Assembly: GCF_014529945.1 (NCBI RefSeq) | Contig: NZ_JACVFB010000002.1 | Span: 62,001 to 126,000 of the forward strand | From: Chitinophaga varians | GTDB taxonomy: Bacteria; Bacteroidota; Bacteroidia; Chitinophagales; Chitinophagaceae | DNA: 64,000 nt | Direction of reading: 5' to 3' | Shown here: one piece after another, positions 1-8,800 of the stretch | Numbering within the stretch: position 1 is the first letter of the stretch | Layout: every line of letters starts with the position of its first letter | The notes under the pieces: model-generated | The model's input: only the letters and a program-made list of their open reading frames with translations | What the model was told of the DNA's origin: nothing | Databases searched by the model: none | Program-made: the position numbers and the translations under genes

Positions 1-328
1 AGTTGATAGCTGGCAATCCATGAATCCGTGTGTTTGCGGACAGCCGGGAAATGGTTACTGATGAAAGGATGAAAAGGACAGTAAAGCGGTGGAATTTTCA
101 GGTCATCCATTGACAATGCTGTATATCACAAAATAAATATTTCGCCGGCAAAATGGCAGCAGTCGTCATCTGCAGTGATAAGCAAACGGGGATAGGCCGC
201 TACTGCCGTCTTTCTACAAGCGTTTTCAAATCAGAAAATAGCCCCTTCACCGGGGGAAACGGGACATGCACTGTCGGAATGGGATACTTTGGGGTTCTTG
301 GGGAACAATTGTTTTTCCATCCTCTGGA
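1..328. other. Left-edge stretch with no recognised gene
   Basis: This is the sequence downstream of the minus-strand hybrid kinase that ends at 329. I see no coding region with a recognisable product. A 29-codon minus-strand frame (231-320) starts just after the kinase stop but has nothing to support it. A gene could enter from the left edge, but too little is visible to tell. Confidence 0.5.
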
Positions 329-2083
329 TCAGATTCCTGTTTCTTGCGGGCAGATGGGTTTAATTGCTTTTAAAAATTCATTTTCTGTAAATGGTTTCAG
401 TAATACCGCTGAAATATCGGCTTCTTTCGCCCGTGCTCTTTCAGCCACGGCTGCGTCTCCGGATATCACCACCACCGGGATGGCGGCATCTGTTGTCCTG
501 ATCTGACGAAGCATTTCCTCCATGGATATGTCAGCTATATGCGCATCCAGAAAAACAATATCAGGCCGCTCGTATTGGATAATCTCTTTTGCTTCAGACG
601 GATTATCTGTCAACCAAAGGGTAAAGCGCCTTGTGCGCGCCCAGCTTCTGAATGGGGATGTACTCAGGAAATCATCTTCCACCAGCAGAATTTTAAGATC
701 TTGCAGCTGATCTGCCGTCGGTTCGGCCACTTCATCTTCAAACGTCGTTTCCGGGGCTTCTTCCACCAGCTCCGTCGGGACCTGATATTTAAACACAGTT
801 GCCCATTTTTTTGTTTCGTCCACTGACAATTTTCCGCCCAACTGCCGGACAGCACTGATCACCGTTGGGATACCAAAACCATTACTACCCTTCACTTCTG
901 CCAGGTCTTCCGCAAAGCCGGTCTCAATTCTCTTGCGGACTTCGGCACTCAGTCCGGCTCCATCATTGGCCACAATCAGCGTCAACACATGTGCATTGGA
1001 AAGACAGACTTCCACATGTACCTGCTTCCGGCAATACTTCAACGCATTGATGATGCTATTGGAGAATACTTTCGTTAGAAGATACCTGTTGGCCCTGATA
1101 ATTTTAAAATCCGAGGGAGCGATTTTGTAGAACAATGTTTTTTTCATCCCTTCTGCCGTCAGCATATACATGCATAGAATATCTTCGGCCCAGTCTTTCC
1201 AACAAAACACAGAAGTCGTATTTCTGTCAATGCACGGTGTCGACAAGTCTTTGCACAACATGGCATCCACAATATCTTTGATCACATCTCCGCAAACCTT
1301 CATACCATATATCTCCCCCTTGTTGACCGGCACACTGGAAGTGGCTCTTTGTCCCAGCCGGCTGAATTTCTCTGAGAAACACGTTACGTTGGACAGGTAG
1401 TTTCTTATTTCATGTGCCGCCACTTTTGTGTTTCGCAGGATCTCGGTCTTCGTTTCCTTCAGACGCTCTATCTGCTTGGCCTGCAAGGCCAGTTTCCCTT
1501 CTTCAGCAGATAACCGCTCATCTGCAATTCTCACATAAAAAGAAATCGTATATCCTACCAAAAAAACCACTGCACACTGGATAGCTACCCGCGCCACCAG
1601 GATGCTTTCCTTAGGAAAAGGCAACGTTTTTACGAAGGGGAACAGATAATTAAGCTTCAATACCACCAGCGTCAGAATAATCATACTCAGCATGATGATT
1701 CTTTTTATGCTGTCTTTATAAATCAGAAAAGCCATCAAAAACAGGTACACCGCGATAAACTCAACCGATGCCAACTCCCCCATGATGGACCCAAAATAAA
1801 ACGTGCTGCCGCAATGAATAGCCACCATACCGGTGGCAGCTGCAAAGTAATATCCCTGTCTGTTCAACAGCGGAATTAACAGCATCAGTAATCCTTCGGC
1901 TACCGGCATGTAAAGCATCTGGCTGATCCCGGAAACATAAAACAGGAATGGAGCAAGTACAAAAGCGAGGATAGCGGGAATAACCGCCATTCTGTTGACG
2001 ATCAGAATACTTCTCCGCTGTTTTACATCAGTGGATGCAGCAGTACCTAATGCACAGATCGTGTTAACAATTGCGAGGCCCAT
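329..2083 (-). CDS. Membrane-bound hybrid histidine kinase with C-terminal receiver
   Basis: A 584-residue sensor kinase. Residues about 30-185 form some five or six hydrophobic membrane segments. A short linker follows, then a dimerisation helix with His224 in an H-E-I-R-N motif, the HisKA phospho-acceptor pattern. The ATPase domain shows an N box near Asn342, NDGAG at 372-376 and a glycine-rich lid near 401-404. A receiver domain (about 463-580) has the acidic pair Glu469/Asp470-Asp471, phospho-acceptor Asp513 and a Lys-Pro near 567. No periplasmic sensor domain is seen, so the ligand may be sensed within the membrane. It is 300 bp downstream of the CheB/CheR-type signalling operon on the same strand and may be transcribed apart. 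The stimulus and the output partner are unknown. Confidence 0.88.
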   Translation of the reverse strand: MGLAIVNTICALGTAASTDVKQRRSILIVNRMAVIPAILAFVLAPFLFYVSGISQMLYMPVAEGLLMLLIPLLNRQGYYFAAATGMVAIHCGSTFYFGSIMGELASVEFIAVYLFLMAFLIYKDSIKRIIMLSMIILTLVVLKLNYLFPFVKTLPFPKESILVARVAIQCAVVFLVGYTISFYVRIADERLSAEEGKLALQAKQIERLKETKTEILRNTKVAAHEIRNYLSNVTCFSEKFSRLGQRATSSVPVNKGEIYGMKVCGDVIKDIVDAMLCKDLSTPCIDRNTTSVFCWKDWAEDILCMYMLTAEGMKKTLFYKIAPSDFKIIRANRYLLTKVFSNSIINALKYCRKQVHVEVCLSNAHVLTLIVANDGAGLSAEVRKRIETGFAEDLAEVKGSNGFGIPTVISAVRQLGGKLSVDETKKWATVFKYQVPTELVEEAPETTFEDEVAEPTADQLQDLKILLVEDDFLSTSPFRSWARTRRFTLWLTDNPSEAKEIIQYERPDIVFLDAHIADISMEEMLRQIRTTDAAIPVVVISGDAAVAERARAKEADISAVLLKPFTENEFLKAIKPICPQETGI

Positions 2084-2384
2084 GACAAAAGCGATTTAAG
2101 AAATGGTTATTCAGGATTTTCACACGTGATAGCGGCTACACTATTTACGTAATAATTTACGACGAGGTTTTTCGACAATCTGCTTTTCCCGGACAATCCG
2201 GGAAGGATTCCTAAATTAAGGAATATTATCAAATCTGATGCCTTCCTTCCGGGTAACCCATGGAAGGAAAGCAGACGGATATAGCGCTGGTTACGATTGC
2301 CACTGTCGGATATTTCATCTGATGTATTAGAGAGGCATGCGTTGATTTCAGGGTCAATACGGCAAGTACAGTTTTAACGGTTTA
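2084..2384. other. Intergenic stretch between two kinase genes
   Basis: About 300 bp without a coding region. It holds a weak inverted repeat near 2240-2275, with short TTCC/GGAA arms around a GGGTAACCC core. It probably contains the promoter of the 329-2083 kinase and the end of the upstream operon, but no clear promoter box or terminator with a T-run is visible. Confidence 0.45.
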
Positions 2385-3971
2385 TCAATTTACATTGGGC
2401 ATTTTTATTTGTTGTACGGGCAACACAATAATAAAGGCAGTTCCTTCTCCTTCCACGCTGGTGGCGGTAATAACTCCCTGATGTTTGTCGATCACTTTCT
2501 TGGCGATGGCGAGCCCGATACCGGTGCCTTCGTAGTGATCTGCATTATGCAGGCGCTGAAAGATGGTGAATATTTTAGACAGGTACTTTTCGTTAAAACC
2601 AATACCATTATCGCGAATGGTTATACGACAAAAGTCGCCATCGACCCGCGGCGGGCTGTCGACCGTACTGCCGGCTATCGTTTCAGCAGAGATATGAATT
2701 TCCGGGGCTAAATCTTTTCGGGAAAATTTTAAGGCGTTGCTGATAATGTTCTGAAAGACCTGACGGATCTGCCCAGGAACAGCTTCAATATGGGGCAGTT
2801 TTTCCACACACACCACAGCATGTTTCTCCGTAATGGTCAGTTCCAGGTCGCTGATGATTTCCTGGACTACCACATTCAGGTCAGTCACTTCGTATATGCT
2901 TGCCGCTGATAGCCGTGAATAATTCAACAGGTCGTTGATCAGTCTGGCCATTCTTTCCGAAGACCCTACAATCCTTTCCATATAGGACATGGCGCCAGGG
3001 TCGGTTTTCAGGAAACGGTCGCGCACAATGGCGCCAAACAGCTGTATTTTACGCAGCGGCTCTTTAAGGTCATGAGAGGCTACAGAGGCAAACTGTTGCA
3101 GGTCGTGGTTACTGGCTTCGAGCGATTTGTTAATCTCTACCAGTTCCTCGGTCCTTTCCTTTACTTTCTGCTCCAGTATTTCGTTGGCCTGTTTCTGATG
3201 GGCTATATCGGTGAAGGTACCAATCCATTTGCTGATGCCGTTGCTTTCCCTGACAGGGATGATACGCAGCAGATGGCAGCGGAAACTATTGTCTGTCCTG
3301 TCTTTCAGGTAAACTTCCTTTTCCAGCGGCAAACCGGCACGTAAGGTATCATCGAGGCATTGCTGCAGGCTTTTATCCATCGGCTGGGTTTCCGGCAACT
3401 GCTGCAGGCTGTCGGCATATTTAAACCAGTTGCGGTTGGCATATTCTATCTGTCCGTCAGGGGTAACGGTGAAGGCTATCTGCGGCAGCACTTCCAGCAT
3501 AGTATGCAGTTCGTTCACTTTTTCGCTCAGCGCTGTCTGCGCCAGCTTGCGGACTTCTACCTCTTCCTGTAGCGACTGATGTATCTGTTTCAGCTCTTGT
3601 GACTGCTGATAAAGCCGGGAGAAAGTTTTCACTTTCATCAGTAATACGTCCGGATCTACCGGCTTAGTGAGGTAATCAATACCGCCCGAGTCGTAGCCTT
3701 TTACAATAAAGCGTTTTTCTTTGTTGACGGCAGACAGGAATATGATGGGAATATCCTTCGCCTTGCTGTAGCCGGAAATGGCCTCCGCCACTTCGAAGCC
3801 GTCCATACTGGGCATCTGCACGTCCAGAATGATCAGGGTATAACTGTTTTTAAGTATTTTCTTTAACGCCTCTTCACCGGACAATGCCGTATCCACCTCG
3901 AACTGGTAAAGCTCAAGCGTTTTCCGGATGGATAAAATATTCTCTGGCTTATCATCAACAATCAAAATCAT
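2385..3971 (-). CDS. Response regulator-PAS-histidine kinase
   Basis: I take the ATG at 3971 (528 residues), where the product begins directly with the receiver fold M-I-L-I-V-D-D. An upstream TTG at 4019 would add 16 residues unlike any receiver start and would overlap cheB. The receiver is about 1-120 with acceptor Asp50 and Lys103. A coiled segment and a PAS domain (about 150-260) follow. The kinase core has His300 in S-H-D-L-K-E-P, an N box near 407-413, DNGIGF near 454-459 and GTGIGLAIAKK near 482-492. It is soluble, with no membrane segment. It is the last gene of the operon, after a large hybrid kinase, a receiver, CheR and CheB, so it is probably a phosphorelay branch downstream of the membrane kinase. 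Direct targets cannot be read from the sequence. Confidence 0.87.
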   Translation of the reverse strand: MILIVDDKPENILSIRKTLELYQFEVDTALSGEEALKKILKNSYTLIILDVQMPSMDGFEVAEAISGYSKAKDIPIIFLSAVNKEKRFIVKGYDSGGIDYLTKPVDPDVLLMKVKTFSRLYQQSQELKQIHQSLQEEVEVRKLAQTALSEKVNELHTMLEVLPQIAFTVTPDGQIEYANRNWFKYADSLQQLPETQPMDKSLQQCLDDTLRAGLPLEKEVYLKDRTDNSFRCHLLRIIPVRESNGISKWIGTFTDIAHQKQANEILEQKVKERTEELVEINKSLEASNHDLQQFASVASHDLKEPLRKIQLFGAIVRDRFLKTDPGAMSYMERIVGSSERMARLINDLLNYSRLSAASIYEVTDLNVVVQEIISDLELTITEKHAVVCVEKLPHIEAVPGQIRQVFQNIISNALKFSRKDLAPEIHISAETIAGSTVDSPPRVDGDFCRITIRDNGIGFNEKYLSKIFTIFQRLHNADHYEGTGIGLAIAKKVIDKHQGVITATSVEGEGTAFIIVLPVQQIKMPNVN

Positions 3972-4015
3972 ACACGAATATATTAGGCTGGGATTTTTTT
4001 TCCAATAACCATACC

Positions 4016-4603
4016 TCAACCGACCATCAGGCCGGCAAAATTATTTATAAAGGACGCCATATCAGCCGCTACCAGCACGTGATCTACCGGCACAGCCTGT
4101 ATAGCATGCCGCGGCATAAAATCTACGACAGCAGTATCCGGGTCCTGTACAATGGTGATACCACCGGCTTCATGTACATCTCCCAGTCCTTCCACACCAT
4201 CGCCGTTAGCGCCGGACAAGAGTACGGCCATTGTCTTCGCTCCAAATACGCCGACAGCTGAACTAAACGTAACGTCTATACTGGGCCTGCTGAAATTTAC
4301 TTTTTCGGAATAATCCAGACTCAGGGTATGGTCTGTTTCCACCAGCAGATGGTAATCACCGGGGGCGATATAGATAGCGCCTGGCAGGAGTGCTTCTTTC
4401 TCTTCCGCTTCGCGAACGGGCAAGGAGGTTTTAACTGCCAGCAGTTCCGCCAATACGGAATCCGCACTGCTTTGCCGGTGTAAAACAATAATCACGGCCG
4501 CGTTCAATCGGGGAGACAGTCCGGGTAACAATGTCAGGATTGCCTGTAAACCACCGGCCGAACCGCCGATCAGCACCACACGGGAAGCTGTATCCATAGC
4601 CAT
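4016..4603 (-). CDS. cheB: CheB-type methylesterase domain protein
   Basis: 195 residues from the ATG at 4603 (a second ATG at 4597 is equally possible). Longer upstream frames run inside cheR and lack similarity. This is only the C-terminal catalytic domain of CheB: Ser15 in G-G-S-A-G-G, His42 in V-L-H-R-Q and Asp135 in G-A-N-G-D-G form the expected Ser-His-Asp triad. The regulatory receiver domain that normally gates CheB is absent, but a lone receiver is encoded two genes upstream and could act in trans. CheB removes methyl groups from glutamates on receptor coiled coils. No chemoreceptor is encoded here, so the substrate may be the coiled coil of the neighbouring hybrid kinase (inference). 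It starts 19 bp after cheR. Confidence 0.87.
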   Translation of the reverse strand: MAMDTASRVVLIGGSAGGLQAILTLLPGLSPRLNAAVIIVLHRQSSADSVLAELLAVKTSLPVREAEEKEALLPGAIYIAPGDYHLLVETDHTLSLDYSEKVNFSRPSIDVTFSSAVGVFGAKTMAVLLSGANGDGVEGLGDVHEAGGITIVQDPDTAVVDFMPRHAIQAVPVDHVLVAADMASFINNFAGLMVG

Positions 4604-4622
4604 AAGGGCATTATTTTGTTGA

Positions 4623-5450
4623 TTACAGATGATGTTTCCGCCAGATTTTCTCTTTACTGTCCACTTGCCTGAACTGCCCTGATACACTGGTAAAGTTAAG
4701 CGATTCCTTACTTCCCAACGCCAGGAAGCCCAGCGGCTCCAGACTATCACCAAACAGCCGCAGTACTTTATCCTGCAGTGTCTTATTAAAATAGATCAGC
4801 ACGTTCCGGCAGATGATCAACTGAAATTCATTAAACGAACCGTCCGTGACCAGGTTATGGGGAGAAAAAATGATTTTCTCTCCAAGGTCCTGCCTGAATT
4901 TGGCGTACTCGTAATTAGCCGTATAGTAGGAAGAGAAATCATGCAATCCGCCCGCCTCCATATAGTTGCGCGAATACTGCTGCATCTGCGAAAGCGGGAA
5001 AATGCCTGTCCTTCCTTTTTCCAGCACACTGGTATTGATATCTGTTGCATAAATCACCGACTTATGCAGCAGGTTAGCTTCTTTCAGCAAAATAGCAAAA
5101 GAATACACTTCTTCTCCGGTGGAACAGCCGGCATGCCATATCCGTATCAACGGATAAGTGGCCAGTACGGGCAACACCTGTTGGCGAAGCATATAATAAA
5201 ACTGCGGATCACGGAACATCTCCGTTACGTTCACCGTGATCTCTTCCACAAAGCGCAACGCATAGCCTGCGTCAGCAATAATACGGTAGCGGAATTCGGC
5301 AAAACTGGGAAAACGGTCCAGCTGAAAAAGATGATTTACCCGCCTGTTGATGGAAGCATGGGCATATTCGGTAAAGTCATACCCGTATCTTTCCAGCACA
5401 TCGTTGAGTAACATACTTACTTCCTGTTCACTAATATGGTTTCTGTTCAC
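4623..5450 (-). CDS. cheR: CheR-type protein-glutamate methyltransferase
   Basis: 275 residues, the usual length of a minimal CheR. The N-terminal helical domain (about 1-75) carries the basic stretch S-I-N-R-R-V that contacts substrate in CheR. The SAM-binding domain shows A-G-C-S-T-G-E-E near 106-113, an acidic loop A-T-D-I-N near 135-139 and the C-R-N-V-L-I-Y-F motif near 214-221. There are no TPR repeats. In flagellated bacteria CheR methylates chemoreceptors. Here the operon has no receptor, motor or CheW gene, so a role in tuning the neighbouring kinases is more likely. It begins 3 bp after the lone receiver gene and is followed at 19 bp by cheB, so translation is probably coupled. Confidence 0.9.
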   Translation of the reverse strand: MNRNHISEQEVSMLLNDVLERYGYDFTEYAHASINRRVNHLFQLDRFPSFAEFRYRIIADAGYALRFVEEITVNVTEMFRDPQFYYMLRQQVLPVLATYPLIRIWHAGCSTGEEVYSFAILLKEANLLHKSVIYATDINTSVLEKGRTGIFPLSQMQQYSRNYMEAGGLHDFSSYYTANYEYAKFRQDLGEKIIFSPHNLVTDGSFNEFQLIICRNVLIYFNKTLQDKVLRLFGDSLEPLGFLALGSKESLNFTSVSGQFRQVDSKEKIWRKHHL

Positions 5451-5453
5451 AGC

Positions 5454-5828
5454 TTACACAGATAAATATTGTTGTAGCTGCGACAACAACACATCTACAT
5501 CAACTGGTTTTGAAATATAGTTGTCAGCCCCCGCTTCCAGGCATTTCTCACGGTCTCCCACCATAGCCTTGGCTGTTACCGCGATAATCGGCAGATGCTC
5601 CTCTCCCTCTTTCGCCCGCAGCGCTGCAATTGTTTCGTAGCCGTCCATGTCTGGCATCATAATGTCCATCAGCACTACGCCTACCTGATGATCGCCTTCC
5701 AGCAGCGCCAGGCCTTCTGCTCCCGTAGAAGCAGCAATACTGGGTATTCCCCGGGAGCGCAACACCGCTTTCAGCGCAAAAATATTGCGGGCATCATCGT
5801 CAATAATCAATACTTTTTTCTGCTCCAT
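5454..5828 (-). CDS. Single-domain response regulator
   Basis: 124 residues, one receiver domain and nothing else. Acidic residues Asp10-Asp12, phospho-acceptor Asp55 in L-M-D-I-M-M-P-D, Thr85 and Lys107 are all present. It closely resembles the third receiver of the hybrid kinase encoded next to it: both share the segments M-M-P-x-M-D-G-Y and G-D-R-E-K-C-L. The gene probably arose by duplication of that domain. It starts one base after the stop of the hybrid kinase and precedes cheR by 3 bp. A likely role is to shuttle phosphate or to stand in for the receiver missing from the adjacent CheB; the latter is inference. Confidence 0.9.
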   Translation of the reverse strand: MEQKKVLIIDDDARNIFALKAVLRSRGIPSIAASTGAEGLALLEGDHQVGVVLMDIMMPDMDGYETIAALRAKEGEEHLPIIAVTAKAMVGDREKCLEAGADNYISKPVDVDVLLSQLQQYLSV

Positions 5829-5829
5829 A

Positions 5830-8800
5830 TCATTTCATTCCTTTATCGTATAGCCATACACGTAACAACGAAATCAACTGATCAACATCTACTGGTTTGG
5901 AGATATAATCTGAAGCACCAGCTTTCAGGCATTTCTCCCGGTCTCCCATCATGGCCTTGGCCGTAACGGCAATCACCGGCAGATGGGCCGTAGCCGACTG
6001 TTTCCGGATAGCGGCAATGGCATCGTAACCATCCATTTCCGGCATCATCATATCCATCAGCACAATGTCTACGGCATGTTCGCTCAGCTGCTGCAGCGCC
6101 TCTTTACCATCCACGGCGGAGAGCACTTTCATCTGATGCATCTCCAGCGCTTTCGTGAGCGAGAAGATATTCCGTACGTCGTCATCGGCAATCAGCACCG
6201 TCTTTCCTTTCAGCACTTCGTTGAGCAACGACATCTTGCCGTTGCCGGTCTGCGCGGCGGCATTGTTTTCCGACACCAGATGCAGGAACAACGACACTTC
6301 ATCCAGCATACGCTGGTAGGAATGCGCTGTTTTTACCACAATGGAATCTGCGTACTGCCGTATCCGTTGTTCTTCCGCCCGGGAAAGGCTCTTACCTGTA
6401 AATATGATGATAGGCAGGTTTTCCAGCCCTTTGATCTCCTTGACAGTTTCCAGTGTTTCGTATGCCTGCTGGTCAGGAATGCCCATATCCAGTATCACAC
6501 AGTCCACATCTTTTTGTTGCAGCAATTGTACGCCGTCAGTAACGGTACTGCTGATTTCTGAATTCACCTGGTAGTTGCCGAGGAAGTATGCCAGCGCTTT
6601 AGCGTGTTTGGCATTTTCTTCCAGTATCAGCACTTTTTTGGTGGACCGCTGGAGGACAAATTCCAGTTTCTCAAAAATGTGTTGCATGCTTTCCATGGTC
6701 ACCGGCTTGCTCACAAAGTCGACAGCCCCTTTCATGAGGCTCTCCTTTTTTGCTTCCAGCGAAGAAATGATGTGCACCGGTATCGGACGGGTGGCCGGAT
6801 CATTTTTCAATTCTTCCATTACCTGCCAGCCGTCTTTCACAGGCAATTGTATATCGAGCAAAATACCAACAGGCCTGTATTTACGGGCCAGCTCACCCGC
6901 CATGTCGCCCCTCACGGTAACGACCCCTTTATATCCCCGCTGACGGGTAAAGTCGAGCAGGGCTTTTGCGAAGTAGGTGTCATCTTCCACAATCAGCACG
7001 GTGGAGTCGCCGGGTTTGATATACTCCCGGTCATCGGGAATATCAGCAGGGATCAGTGGTGCCAGGTAGGATATGCCTCCGTTGGCAGCCAGTCCTTCAT
7101 CAATCACAGTCGGCTCTTTAAATACTGTTGGAGAAGACAACGGCGCCACCGCTGTTTGCTCATTTTTTCGTGCTACCGGTACCGTTACCGAGAACTCGGC
7201 GCCGTCTTCCCCATTGCTTTCGAGGGAGATGTGCCCACCCAGCAGCTTGGCCAGTTCCCGGCTGATAGACAGTCCCAGCCCGGTGCCGCCGTATTTTCGA
7301 CGGGTAGATCCATCTGCCTGCTGGAAGGCCTCGAAGATCACCTGTTGTTTTTCTGCCGGGATACCGATGCCGGTGTCTTTTACCGCAAAGCGAATAGTAC
7401 CGGGTGTTTCACCATTTTTCACTGACAAGGTAACAGTGCCTTTGGCGGTAAATTTCAGTGCGTTGGAAAGAAGATTTTTCAGTATCTGCTCCAGTCTGAT
7501 CTGATCTGTTTCGATAGATGCCGGTGCACCGGGCATAGCGGTCAATTGTAATGTCAGGCCTTTGTCGCGTGCAATCGGCTCAAACAGCGCCTGCATATTG
7601 GAGAATATATTTTCGATATACACCTGGCTGTATTCCAGCTCCATCTTACCGGATTCTATCTTGGACAGGTCCAGTATCTCATCAATCAGTGTGAGCAGAC
7701 CCTTACCGGAAGAATTGATGACCTGCGCGTATTCCACCTGATCGGCATTCAGGTTATGGTCGTGGTTTTCAGACAACAACCGTGACAGCAGCAGGATCGA
7801 ATTGAGCGGTGTACGCAGCTCATGCGACATATTGGCGAGAAACTCCGATTTATACTTGGTGCTGAGTGCCAGCTCTTCTGCTTTTTTGTGGATATCCAGA
7901 TTACGTTCCACGATGATCTGGTTTTTCTCTTCCAGCAGGCGGCTCCGCTCTTCCAGTTCAGCGTTCGACTGCATCAGTTCTTCCTGTTGCACTTTCAGCT
8001 CTTCCTCAGACACCTGTAGCTTCTGGGTTTGCGCTTCCAGTTCGGCGTTGAGGCTTTCCAGTTCGCTGTGTTGCACCTGCAGCTCTTCTGCCTGTGACTG
8101 TGTTTCTTCCAGCAGTTCCTGCAACCGTATTCTGCTGCGGGTACTTTGTATGGCCAACGCGATACTGTTGGCGGCCTGTGTCAGGTATTGCATAGCGCTT
8201 TCACTGAAAGGAAACAGCGAGCCGATTTCCACCACCCCTTCTGCCATGCCGGCATGTATCAACGGCATAATGAGTACGTGGCCTGGCTGTGAGGAAGTGG
8301 CGCCTCCGGCGATATGCAGAAAATTATCCGGCGCCTCCCGGAGATGTATCAGCTTGCGTTGTTGTAGTGCTTGTCCCATCAGGGTTTTACCGGGAGTAAT
8401 GATGGCCGGCGCCGGGAACTGCTCAGAAAGAGCGTGGCCGGCGGAGAAATGCAGATCACCATTCTGGCGGATATACAACACGCCTGTTTGTGCGCCGATA
8501 TATAGTACCAGATCAGACAAGGCATCTTTGGTGAGAGACTGCATGTCTCTTTCCGTCAGCAGCGTTTCATTGATTTTATTGAGTCCGGCCTGCACCCATA
8601 TCTCCAGCTCATTTTCTTCCCGGAAAACTTTCAGGTCTGCCGCCATTTGCACCACAGCGTTACCCAGGGTATCCTCACTGCTACGGGGTTTCACCGCAAT
8701 ATTAAAATCCCCTTTCCCGATACTATCGGCCGCAGAAGCCAGTTCCTGGCCTGTCTGATCGATAGCGGCCAGTGATTTCGACAGACTGCCGATAGCATCT

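Noticed and set aside
231..320. 29-codon minus-strand frame just after the hybrid kinase stop
   Set aside because: Starts close to the stop codon as a coupled gene might, but it is too short, shows no signal peptide or motif, and has nothing to support translation.
153..506. Plus-strand frame of 117 codons at the left edge
   Set aside because: It overlaps the C-terminal coding part of the minus-strand hybrid kinase and has no recognisable domain; a shadow frame.
3972..4019. TTG start that would extend the receiver-PAS-kinase by 16 residues
   Set aside because: The extension would overlap the cheB stop and carries no receiver-like sequence; the ATG at 3971 begins exactly at the fold.
4604..4753. 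50-codon upstream extension of CheB
   Set aside because: Lies inside cheR in another frame and precedes the natural V-V-L-I-G-G-S-A-G-G start of the fold.
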